Origin: Thermomicrobiales bacterium
GTDB taxonomy: Bacteria > Chloroflexota > Chloroflexia > Thermomicrobiales > UBA6265
NCBI GenBank assembly: GCA_030447145.1
Contig: JAUJLY010000139.1
Location: 1-7,281, forward strand
Direction: 5' to 3'
Length of the DNA stretch: 7,281 bases
The notes beneath the pieces are model-generated. The model saw only the letters and a program-made list of their open reading frames with translations, had not been told where the DNA came from and ran no database searches. A program made the translations under genes and the position numbers. Each line of letters starts with the position of its first letter. The first letter of the stretch is position 1. This document shows, one piece after another, positions 1 to 6,393 of this stretch.

Positions 1-753
1 CAGTGCGTCGTTGGCCGTGATCGCCCGGACCACCGGCTCGTCAGCCGTGCCCAAGAATCCCTCAAGTCCCTCCCGGATTTCCTCCCGTGTCTCCCCGTAT
101 ACCGCGGAATCCAACGCCCGAAAATCCAGCCTCGCAAAGTTGGCTGCATAGGAAGGAATTGCCTCGTAACGTGCCGCCGCTCGCTCCAGGACCGGTCGGG
201 CATCCTGCCCGAGCGCCGTCCGGATGTAGAGTGCGACCTCAGCCCGTTTACCAGGAACGTCGGCAAGATCGCTGGACTTATCGGCAAGAGCACGGCGCGC
301 CGCATCCGGCGTGAGCCAGTTCAGGAGCACTCCGTGAGTCTCCCGGACCCCGAGGCGCCGCATTCGCGGCCCCAGGGCACCCACCATAACCGGCACTCCC
401 AGACGCTCATGGATGAAGGACGCGGCGTTCGCGATGGTTTGGAGCGGACTGGGAGGTGCACTTGCCCCGATACCCAGCACCAGGCGGTCCAGCGGCAACG
501 CCCGCTCCTGCACCGAACGCACGATCTCTTCAGGCGCCATCCTGTCCACGGGGATCACTCCAGATGCAAGCCGAATCCTGGTGGTCACGGATGCAGCAAC
601 CTGGATAGAGGCTAGCGAATCGCCAGACCCTCCATGATTGATCCAAAATGTGCGAAAGCCAGCTTCCTCCAGGCGCGGGGCCAACTCACGGACGACACTG
701 TGATCGACCGTGCTTGTGATGCCGAAACCCATTTTCGTGAGATCAAGGTTCAC
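1..753 (-). CDS. Luciferase-like (LLM class) flavin/F420-dependent oxidoreductase, 3' end cut by window edge
   Basis: My own reading of the minus strand gives 251 codons with no stop, running off the left edge, so the C-terminus is missing (family members are usually about 280-340 residues). The fold is recognisable as a bacterial-luciferase-like TIM barrel: an N-terminal strand with MGFGIT (8-13), the helix/strand AGFRTFW (31-37), TTRIRLASGVIPV (57-69), the core strand DRLVLGIGAS (89-98), and VPVMVGALGPRMRRLG (120-135) followed by GVLLNWLTP (141-149), which is highly characteristic of F420-dependent members. Such enzymes use FMN or reduced F420 to oxidise or reduce small organic substrates in the cytoplasm; the substrate here cannot be read. 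The GTG start at 753 is preferred over ATG at 732 because AAGGGG lies 7 bases upstream of it. It lies 22 bases after radC and is probably co-transcribed with it. Family call is firm; cofactor (F420 versus FMN) is inferred. Confidence 0.85.
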   Translation of the reverse strand, partial: MNLDLTKMGFGITSTVDHSVVRELAPRLEEAGFRTFWINHGGSGDSLASIQVAASVTTRIRLASGVIPVDRMAPEEIVRSVQERALPLDRLVLGIGASAPPSPLQTIANAASFIHERLGVPVMVGALGPRMRRLGVRETHGVLLNWLTPDAARRALADKSSDLADVPGKRAEVALYIRTALGQDARPVLERAAARYEAIPSYAANFARLDFRALDSAVYGETREEIREGLEGFLGTADEPVVRAITANDAL

Positions 754-760
754 AGAAACA

Positions 761-766
761 CCCCTT
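761..766 (-). promoter_or_regulatory. Shine-Dalgarno for the luciferase-like oxidoreductase
   Basis: The minus strand reads AAGGGG, then 7 bases, then GTG at 753. This supports the GTG start and puts the ribosome site inside the 22-base gap after radC. Confidence 0.6.
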
Positions 767-775
767 CACTTTCGT

Positions 776-1489
776 TTACTTCGGGAAGCCAAGGCCAAGA
801 CGCTTCAACGAGACATGCCGCCCCTGGCCAATGATGAGATGATCCAGAACCTTGATGTCGAGTAGGTCATCTGCCTTCACCAGTTCGAGAGTGACATTCA
901 CATCCGCTGATGAAGGCGTCGAATCTCCCGAGGGATGGTTGTGGACCAGAACTATTCCCACAGAGTTATGGCGCACCGCATTGCGAAAGACCTCCGCGGC
1001 CCGGACGCTGGCGGCATTCACGCTTCCCTGGTACACCATCCTGGATGTCTATACGTGGTTCTTGGTATCGAGCAACACCACCCTGAGTTGCTCCTGCTCA
1101 AGCGCCGCCATCTCAATCCCCAGGAGCTGGACAACATCCTCGGGAGACTCGATACGAGGCTTTCCCTGTTCGGAGATGGCAGCCAGCTGGCGTCCAAGCT
1201 CGAACGCCGCCTTCACCTTGGAGGCCTTCGACTCCCCTACGCCCCGCACCCCTGCCAGCTCGACGAACTCCATTCGCATCAGCCCGGTCAGACCACCACA
1301 ATCATGCAGGAGGCGCTGGGCCATCGTGGTAACCGACTCGCCCTTGATACCCGTGTTGAGAAGGATCACCAGCAACTCGCTGTTGCTCAGCCCGGCCGGC
1401 CCGCCACTTCTGAGTCGCTCCCGCGGGCGCTCATCGGGCTGCATCTCCCGGATCATCAGCCGATATGGTGCCTGCTCTACTTCATGCAT
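776..1489 (-). pseudogene. radC: radC (JAB/MPN-domain RadC protein) interrupted by an in-frame TAG
   Basis: One reading frame from ATG 1489 to TAA 776-778 encodes a near-standard-length RadC (237 codons before the stop) with a single TAG at 1049-1051 (codon 147). The N-terminal part has the family opening DERPRERL (19-26), SELLVILLNTG (37-47) and a helix-hairpin-helix, LAGVRGVGESKASKVKAAFE (78-97). The part after the TAG carries the JAB metal motif, H183-x-H185-x7-S193-x2-D196, and the typical ending VLDHLIIGQGRHVSL. The stop falls inside the JAB domain, after DTKNHV and before VYQGSVN; a likely metal-site Glu (E133) is left on the other fragment. No frameshift exists: ATG 1039 is in the same frame. 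RadC's cellular role is poorly settled; it was once linked to repair. The gene overlaps the upstream dioxygenase gene by 8 bases, so translational coupling is likely. A CAG-to-TAG change, readthrough, reinitiation at 1039, or a sequence error are all possible; pseudogene is a provisional label. Confidence 0.85.
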
Positions 1490-2363
1490 GTGAGACCGCT
1501 ATCGGGGAATACGCCGAGACAATCATGCCGAAATAGGACGGCACCTCATAGGAGAGAAACTCTGCATCGCACGGCGTGACGTCCTGGATGCCCGCCAGCA
1601 TCAACGTCTGCCACAGTCCGTCGATAGCGGCGTCGGCGACATCCTCTTTACCCAGCGTCCCAAGGGAATGAAGGTCATGGACCTTCACAGCTTGCACCAC
1701 TTTGGCATCCACTTCAGCCGCCTTCGGGTGGGCCCCGTACGGGCCATCCTCCCGGTGCGTGTGAGCCCAGTCACAGGAGGCGATGAAACCTATGTTCCTC
1801 CCATCCTCGGCGAATATACGGCCCAACATCTGCCCGAAATCAACCATTGTTTGCCGCGACAGCGACCGTGAGGGTGTGATGAGCACCACCGGTGGCCCCT
1901 CATCCTGCTCCGGGTTGGGTGCCAGGACATTGCCGGAACCAGGCCGGTTGGCATCGTGGCCGACAAACCAAAGCGGCGTTACTGCTCCCCAATCCAGCGG
2001 CGCCACACTCTGGTCGCCCCGATTGCCGCCGAACCCGGCGGCCGCAGCGTTGATGTCGGCCCACCGCGCGCCTGCGAGGATCGCCTCGATCAGCTGTCGG
2101 TCGCAAGGAACATTCATCTCAATACTACGGTCACCACGCGCCAGCGTCCCAGCAGCGCGCCCGACGTCCATTACGCACATCGCGCCTTCGACCCGGGTGC
2201 CGTGGGGACCTGCTAATACAACCGCCTCGATTCCGGCGTCGGCGAACCGCCGGCCCACCTCCTCCATCGCTCCCCGGGTCTCCATGGCACCCTCGGCGTC
2301 ATCGCTCAGCTCAGGAATCAGCGCAAACCCATGCGGCATGATTGCCGCCGCGACCAATGGCAT
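1482..2363 (-). CDS. LigB-type class III extradiol ring-cleavage dioxygenase homologue
   Basis: This 293-residue protein resembles subunit-B-type class III extradiol dioxygenases, non-haem iron(II) enzymes that open catechol-type rings with O2. From ATG 2363, candidate metal ligands sit in the expected places: H11 in AAIMPHGF, H54 in VVLAGPHGT, and E273 in SYEVPSYFG near the C-terminus. A candidate acid-base histidine lies in the segment FIASCDWAHTHREDGPYG (H201 and H203), which matches the SH/GH-containing block of the family. LDWG followed by PLWF (about 123-133) corresponds to the LDHG or LEYG block of relatives. The substrate is unknown; some proteins of this fold are not dioxygenases (for example AmmeMemoRadiSam system protein B), so ring cleavage is an inference. 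An upstream GTG at 2369 would add two residues but overlaps the ribosome site, so ATG 2363 is chosen. The stop overlaps the start of radC by 8 bases. Confidence 0.82.
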   Translation of the reverse strand: MPLVAAAIMPHGFALIPELSDDAEGAMETRGAMEEVGRRFADAGIEAVVLAGPHGTRVEGAMCVMDVGRAAGTLARGDRSIEMNVPCDRQLIEAILAGARWADINAAAAGFGGNRGDQSVAPLDWGAVTPLWFVGHDANRPGSGNVLAPNPEQDEGPPVVLITPSRSLSRQTMVDFGQMLGRIFAEDGRNIGFIASCDWAHTHREDGPYGAHPKAAEVDAKVVQAVKVHDLHSLGTLGKEDVADAAIDGLWQTLMLAGIQDVTPCDAEFLSYEVPSYFGMIVSAYSPIAVSHA

Positions 2364-2365
2364 TT

Positions 2366-2373
2366 TCACCTCC
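2366..2373 (-). promoter_or_regulatory. Strong Shine-Dalgarno deciding the dioxygenase start
   Basis: The minus strand reads GGAGGTGA here. Counting from the end of GGAGG, 5 bases separate it from ATG 2363. The in-frame GTG at 2367-2369 lies within this element and so cannot be the working start. This is the strongest ribosome-binding site in the window. Confidence 0.75.
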
Positions 2374-2442
2374 CATGGTTATGACATAAGCAGGCTTGAC
2401 AGGCGACTCTCACATGCCGTTGAGGTTGAAAGCCTTTCGATC

Positions 2443-2458
2443 GGCGATCACCATCGCC
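2443..2458 (-). repeat. Short perfect hairpin between transporter and dioxygenase genes
   Basis: On the minus strand GGCGAT, a four-base loop GGTG, and ATCGCC form a perfect 6-bp stem, 15 bases after the transporter stop codon. No T-run follows on either strand, so it is not a convincing intrinsic terminator; it could stabilise the upstream mRNA end or be chance. The rest of the 110-base gap holds the dioxygenase ribosome site and, just before it, TGTCATAAC, a weak extended -10-like sequence without a good -35. Whether the transporter and dioxygenase share a transcript is therefore open. Confidence 0.35.
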
Positions 2459-2473
2459 AGTCGTAAAACTTTC

Positions 2474-3697
2474 TCAACCTGCAGACGGCACAACGTTCCT
2501 CTCCTCATTCTCGGGCGGCGGCATTATGCGTGTTTCTTTCACCAGAAATGCCAGTGTAAGGGAAGCAAGCAAACCCGTTACCATCAGGGCTATCGCGCTA
2601 CCATCGAGGCTCAGGGCTCCGGCGAAGGCTCCAACAAGGAGCGGCCCAACCACCATTCCAAGATCGCCTATGAGCCGCCAGATACCAAGAAACTCTCCCG
2701 TTGCCCCGGCGGGAGCGAGATCGGCTCCCAGCGTCATCATCGAACCGGAACCGAGACCGTTTCCCAGGCCGATCACGGCGCCAGCCACCATCAGCGCCAC
2801 GAAGCTGTTCGCAAAAGCGACCGACCCGATTCCAATAGCCATAATGGCAAAACTCGGCACAGAGGCAAATTTCCGGCCGAACCGGTCCATCAAAACCCCT
2901 GCGGGAAAGAACATCGACATATCGATCACTGCAGAAACGGTCATCACCGTCCCCACCTCGGCTGCGTTCAACCCCAGCTGTTGGGCACCGATGAGAGGGA
3001 TGAGGATCTGTCGGCCCTGGCGGATCATCTGGGCGAACAGCTGCGCGACACCGGCGGCGCTCAAGTCCGCAGCGTTCTCCTTCAAGGTCCGGCGCACGAT
3101 CTTCCATCGAGCGCCGCTCGCCCCCTTCTTCGGTATCTGGTCCGGAGCGTCACGGGGAATGAACATCGATGCAGCGACCCAGGCACACCCCCCGAGCACT
3201 CCCGCGACCAGGAACGCGACCTGCATGCCGAACGCGGTTGCGATGACTCCGCCGATGGCCGGTCCACCGAACATCCCTACCCGGTTGATGCCACCAAAGA
3301 GGGCGATAGCACTCCCGCGCCTCTCGGGGGGAATCGCCTGGGCAATGAATGAGTGACGGCTGAGACCCCAGAGCGCCGTGCCGATACCGGCAAAGACCCG
3401 AAGCGCCACAATTAATTCAGGGGTGAGATCAAGGGTCAGTCCGAGCGTGCCGATAACAACCAGTGCACAGCCAATCAGCATCGAACGCCGCAGCCCAATC
3501 CGATGCAGGACCGCTCCCGCTGGAACGTCGGCTACCAACGTGCCGATCGCGGCAGCCGATGAAATGAGACTAATCAGCATATAGCTCGCGCCGAGATCGA
3601 TAGCGTACAGCGGCAGGGTGGCCAAAAGGAGTCCCTGCGCGAGCGCAAGGAGCGCCGTTGGCAGATAGACCGCAAGCACAAGCTCGGATTGACGCAT
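2474..3697 (-). CDS. Major facilitator superfamily (MFS) transporter
   Basis: A 407-residue polytopic inner-membrane protein with about 12 hydrophobic helices in two six-helix halves separated by a charged loop at about 181-212 (APDQIPKKGASGARWKIVRR). MFS motif A appears in both halves: D57-x-PAG-x-L-x-x-R-x-G-x-RR in the loop between helices 2 and 3, and PAGVLMDRFGRK (265-276) between helices 8 and 9. The first half also has RVFAGIGTALWG (100-111), a motif-B-like helix 4, and PPERRGSAIALFGG (123-136). These features fit a proton-coupled antiporter of the drug-efflux or small-molecule type, but the substrate cannot be predicted. Reading from TTG 3742 would add 15 residues rich in Arg and Trp; ATG 3697 is chosen because GAGGT lies 6 bases upstream and the first helix then begins at once. 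It is divergent from ftsY and 110 bases upstream of the dioxygenase gene. Confidence 0.9.
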   Translation of the reverse strand: MRQSELVLAVYLPTALLALAQGLLLATLPLYAIDLGASYMLISLISSAAAIGTLVADVPAGAVLHRIGLRRSMLIGCALVVIGTLGLTLDLTPELIVALRVFAGIGTALWGLSRHSFIAQAIPPERRGSAIALFGGINRVGMFGGPAIGGVIATAFGMQVAFLVAGVLGGCAWVAASMFIPRDAPDQIPKKGASGARWKIVRRTLKENAADLSAAGVAQLFAQMIRQGRQILIPLIGAQQLGLNAAEVGTVMTVSAVIDMSMFFPAGVLMDRFGRKFASVPSFAIMAIGIGSVAFANSFVALMVAGAVIGLGNGLGSGSMMTLGADLAPAGATGEFLGIWRLIGDLGMVVGPLLVGAFAGALSLDGSAIALMVTGLLASLTLAFLVKETRIMPPPENEERNVVPSAG

Positions 3698-3703
3698 GAA
3701 TGG

Positions 3704-3708
3704 ACCTC
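3704..3708 (-). promoter_or_regulatory. Shine-Dalgarno for the MFS transporter
   Basis: The minus strand reads GAGGT, 6 bases before ATG 3697. It favours this ATG over the further-upstream TTG at 3742. Confidence 0.6.
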
Positions 3709-3800
3709 GCGATGCACGACGCCAGCGGGGTTGATACTCCAACCCGGTCCTATCTGGGTTCGGGGGATCGTACCAAAGAGATGCGCATCCGCGAAAGCCC

Positions 3801-3859
3801 GCATCCGGAAGTTGGACACCCCCGTTGTATACTTGGAAAGCGAGGGATGGGCCGGATGC
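3801..3859. repeat. Inverted repeat GCATCCGG/CCGGATGC, candidate operator in divergent region
   Basis: GCATCCGG at 3801-3808 is matched by its exact reverse complement CCGGATGC at 3852-3859. The repeat axis (about 3830) nearly coincides with the GTATAC palindrome at 3827-3832, which includes most of a -10-like TATACT (3828-3833). A further direct copy, GCATCCG, starts 16 bases earlier at 3785. This arrangement between divergent genes resembles an operator, but no matching regulator is known from the sequence and chance is not excluded. The whole 292-base region 3698-3989 contains no gene, tRNA or SRP RNA that I recognise. Confidence 0.35.
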
Positions 3860-3863
3860 ATGG

Positions 3864-3892
3864 TTGTTTTGTGTTGCGCTTCGGCCAATACT
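3864..3892 (+). promoter_or_regulatory. Candidate sigma-70-type promoter for ftsY-ffh
   Basis: TTGTTT (3864-3869) and AATACT (3887-3892) are separated by exactly 17 bases, matching the consensus at 3 of 6 and 4 of 6 positions. Transcription would begin near 3899, giving a leader of about 90 bases before the ftsY start. TATACT at 3828-3833 is a better -10 box but has no acceptable -35. Both are weak predictions. Confidence 0.25.
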
Positions 3893-3976
3893 CCGCGCTC
3901 ACAGGGATCACGCTCTCCCATGCAGATGCCTCTATCGACACCCAGTGCATGAAGCAGTGTCACCGCGCCCATTATC

Positions 3977-3981
3977 AGGAG
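3977..3981 (+). promoter_or_regulatory. Shine-Dalgarno deciding the ftsY TTG start
   Basis: AGGAG lies 8 bases before TTG 3990. No ATG or GTG in frame nearby fits the FtsY N-terminus, so this site fixes the start. Confidence 0.65.
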
Positions 3982-3989
3982 TTCACACC

Positions 3990-4955
3990 TTGGTCTTCAG
4001 ACGACTTTTTCGACGGCAAGCAGAGCCAGATGTTCAGATCCAAAAAGGTCTTGAGAAGACACGCAAAGGCGTGTTTGACGAGATCACCAAACTCTTCGAC
4101 CGCACCGATATCGACGAGGAGCTTTACGAGGACCTCGAGATGCTCCTCATCCAGGCAGATGTCGGATGGGATGTGAGCCAGCAGCTCGTCCAGGAGCTCC
4201 GGGACCGGGTGCGGGACGAGCGTATCCTGAACCCCACCGATGCCCGAGAGATCCTGCGTCTTGAGATGACAAGGCTGCTGGAGCTCGCGACCCGAAACCG
4301 GAAGGTCAAGATTTTCCAGCGTGGTGTGCCATGGGTCATTCTTGTCGTGGGCGTCAACGGTACCGGCAAGACGACCTCAATCGCAAAACTGGTTCAATAT
4401 CACCAGGGTTTTGGCCGCACTGTCATGCTTACGGCAGGAGACACGTTCCGGGCGGCGGCGATTGACCAGCTAAAGGTCTGGGGCGATCGCCTCGACGTGC
4501 CGGTGGTGGCGCATCAGCAGAACGCAGATCCGGGGGCGGTGGTCTTCGACGCCATGCAGGCGGCCCACAACCGGAACGCTGACGTGCTTATCATCGATAC
4601 GGCGGGCCGACTTCACACGAAATTCAATCTGATGGCCGAGCTGCACAAGCTCAAAAAGATCATCCAGAAGCACGTGCCGAAGGCGCCTCAGGAGGTGTTG
4701 CTCGTCATCGACGCCACTACCGGACAGAACGGGCTCGTTCAGGCAGCCGAGTTCACAAAGTCCGTCGATATCACCGACATCTTCATCTCCAAGTTGGACG
4801 GCACCGCCCGTGGAGGCATTGCCTTCTCAGTCGCGAAGGAGCTCGGCACGCCGATCTCCTACATCGGAACCGGCGAGAAAGCCGGCGACATGGCGGAGTT
4901 CAAGCCGGACACATACGTCGATTCACTCTTCTTCGGCGAAGGCGAGGGCCTGTAA
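3990..4955 (+). CDS. ftsY: FtsY, signal recognition particle receptor GTPase
   Basis: FtsY docks ribosome-SRP complexes at the inner membrane by pairing its GTPase with that of Ffh. From TTG 3990 the protein is 321 residues: a short basic-hydrophobic N-terminus (VFRRLFRRQ, 2-10), an N-domain helical bundle (about 15-100) and the G domain. Nucleotide motifs are intact: GVNGTGKTTS (121-130), DTFRAAAIDQL (151-161), DTAGR (203-207), SKLD (267-270; often TKLD) and GTGE (293-296). DATTGQNG (241-248) is the FtsY form of the DAMTGQ block in Ffh. There is no long acidic A domain as in Escherichia coli; the Arg-rich N-terminus is the likely membrane-binding segment. The frame stays open back to TTG 3825, but that extension is Arg/His/Cys-rich, unlike FtsY, and is judged non-coding. 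The stop is 3 bases before ffh, indicating co-transcription. Confidence 0.96.
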   Translation: MVFRRLFRRQAEPDVQIQKGLEKTRKGVFDEITKLFDRTDIDEELYEDLEMLLIQADVGWDVSQQLVQELRDRVRDERILNPTDAREILRLEMTRLLELATRNRKVKIFQRGVPWVILVVGVNGTGKTTSIAKLVQYHQGFGRTVMLTAGDTFRAAAIDQLKVWGDRLDVPVVAHQQNADPGAVVFDAMQAAHNRNADVLIIDTAGRLHTKFNLMAELHKLKKIIQKHVPKAPQEVLLVIDATTGQNGLVQAAEFTKSVDITDIFISKLDGTARGGIAFSVAKELGTPISYIGTGEKAGDMAEFKPDTYVDSLFFGEGEGL

Positions 4956-4958
4956 CAC

Positions 4959-6332
4959 ATGTTTGAAACACTTTCTGATCGCTTGAACGAGACCTTCGGC
5001 AAGCTCGGCGGCCGCGGCAAGCTCACTGAAGGCGACATCGATACTGCGATGCGGGATGTCCGTCGGGCGCTGCTCGAAGCGGACGTCAACTTCAAGGTCA
5101 CCAAGGATTTCGTTGCCGCGGTCAAGGAGCGGGCGCTCGGCCAGGACGTCATGCAATCATTGACTCCCGCCCAGACCGCCATTGGAATTGTGAATGAGGA
5201 GCTGATCAAGGTCCTCGGCGAGGAGCAGGTGCCCCTCCTCCAGCCGGACCGTCCGCCGCAGATCATCATGATGGTCGGCCTCCAGGGTTCCGGTAAGACG
5301 ACCCATTCGGGCAAGTTGGCTGTCCACCTTCGCAAGGGAGGCCGGAGTCCCCTTCTTGTCGCGGCCGATGTCCAGCGACCCGCGGCGGTGAACCAGCTGC
5401 AGGCGCTCGGAAAGCAGGTGGACGTCCCGGTTTACCAGGAAGGCACCTCGCAGACGCCGGTCAATATTGCCGCGAATTCGGTCCGCTTCGCCCGCGAGCG
5501 TGGTCATAACCCGATCATTGTTGATACCGCTGGTCGCCTCCAGATCGACGAGCCCCTGATGCAAGAGCTCGTCGATATCAAGAACACGATCAATCCCACG
5601 GAAATCCTTCTGGTGGCGGACGCCATGACCGGCCAGGAGGCCGTCGGAGTAGCGCAGGCGTTCCACGAGCGCCTCGGCGTAACCGGACTCATCCTGACCA
5701 AGATGGACGGTGACGCCCGCGGTGGTGCCGCGCTCTCCATCCGCGCTGTCACGGGAGTGCCGATCAAATTCATCGGCACCGGCGAGAAATTGGACGCGCT
5801 TGAGCCGTTCTACCCCGACCGGCTCGCCGGCCGGATTCTTGGCATGGGCGATGTTCTCTCGCTCATCGAGAGAGCCCAGGAGCAAACCGACGTCGTCGAC
5901 TCCGAGCGCATGCAGGAGCGCATGCTCAAGGGTCAATTCGACCTCGAGGACTTCCTGGACCAGCTCCAAAAGATCAAGAAGATGGGACCGCTGAACCAGT
6001 TGCTGGAGATGATCCCCGGTGTAGGCCAGCAGCTGCGACAGGCGAAAACCCAAATTTCCGACGACGACTACATGCAGATCGAGGCGATTATCCAGGGAAT
6101 GACGCCCTGGGAGCGCCGTCACCCGGAGCAGATCACCCACTCTCGTCGGCGACGGATTGCAGCAGGCAGTGGCGTGAATCGGCAGGACGTCAACAAGCTT
6201 CTGACCCAGTTCAAGGAAATGCAGAAGATGATGGGCCAGTTTGGCAAGATGGCCAAGGGCGGCAAGATGCCGAAGAACATGCGTGGCATGAAGGGGATGA
6301 AGGGTATGCCGGAGCTCCCGTTCGACTTCTAG
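4959..6332 (+). CDS. ffh: Ffh (SRP54), signal recognition particle GTPase
   Basis: Ffh binds SRP RNA and signal sequences of nascent membrane proteins and pairs with FtsY. At 457 residues it is of normal length. The N domain spans about 1-95. The G domain contains GLQGSGKTT (107-115), DVQRPAAVNQL (137-147), DTAGR (189-193), DAMTGQEAV (221-229), TKMD (247-250) and GTGE (273-276). The methionine-rich M domain (about 325-457) has the finger-loop stretch KKMGPLNQLLEMIPG (340-354) and the RNA-binding motif SRRRRIAAGSG (395-405), then a Met/Lys/Gly-rich tail ending in PELPFDF. All expected elements are intact, so this should be a functional housekeeping gene. ATG 4959 follows the ftsY stop by 3 bases; its ribosome site (GAGGG, 4944-4948) lies within the end of ftsY. 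No ylxM-like gene lies between the two, unlike the Bacillus arrangement. No SRP RNA gene was recognised in the window. Confidence 0.97.
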   Translation: MFETLSDRLNETFGKLGGRGKLTEGDIDTAMRDVRRALLEADVNFKVTKDFVAAVKERALGQDVMQSLTPAQTAIGIVNEELIKVLGEEQVPLLQPDRPPQIIMMVGLQGSGKTTHSGKLAVHLRKGGRSPLLVAADVQRPAAVNQLQALGKQVDVPVYQEGTSQTPVNIAANSVRFARERGHNPIIVDTAGRLQIDEPLMQELVDIKNTINPTEILLVADAMTGQEAVGVAQAFHERLGVTGLILTKMDGDARGGAALSIRAVTGVPIKFIGTGEKLDALEPFYPDRLAGRILGMGDVLSLIERAQEQTDVVDSERMQERMLKGQFDLEDFLDQLQKIKKMGPLNQLLEMIPGVGQQLRQAKTQISDDDYMQIEAIIQGMTPWERRHPEQITHSRRRRIAAGSGVNRQDVNKLLTQFKEMQKMMGQFGKMAKGGKMPKNMRGMKGMKGMPELPFDF

Positions 6333-6393
6333 GCATCCTGGCTCGCACACAGGTGCTCGCCATGTCTCTCCGCTCCGGCACGAGGTTCTCCGC

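Noticed and set aside
852..1493. 213-codon plus-strand frame opposite radC
   Set aside because: Ser/Thr/Arg-rich translation with no domain; radC homology on the minus strand explains the region.
2396..2424. TTGACA at 2396-2401 as a plus-strand -35 box
   Set aside because: No -10-like hexamer at 16-18 bases downstream (GTTGAG at the 17-base position) and no plus-strand gene follows.
2396..3352. 318-codon plus-strand frame opposite the MFS transporter gene
   Set aside because: Low-complexity His/Arg/Ser/Pro-rich translation with no family resemblance, typical of an antisense shadow; the transporter on the other strand has clear motifs.
3728..3745. Hairpin GGGTTG-ATACTC-CAACCC upstream of the transporter as a riboswitch or attenuator
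   Set aside because: It is a single 6-bp stem with no T-run and no match to a T-box or other riboswitch core that I recognise; chance is a sufficient explanation.
3825..3989. N-terminal extension of FtsY from TTG 3825
   Set aside because: The added 55 residues are Arg/His/Cys/Pro-rich and unlike any FtsY A domain, there is no ribosome site at 3825, and AGGAG precedes TTG 3990 at good spacing.
3698..3989. Possible SRP RNA (ffs) or tRNA in the leader of ftsY
   Set aside because: CCGGAAG at 3805-3811 recalls part of the SRP RNA apical motif, but the flanking conserved bases and pairing are absent; no tRNA cloverleaf fits around GGGTTCGGGGG (about 3758-3768).
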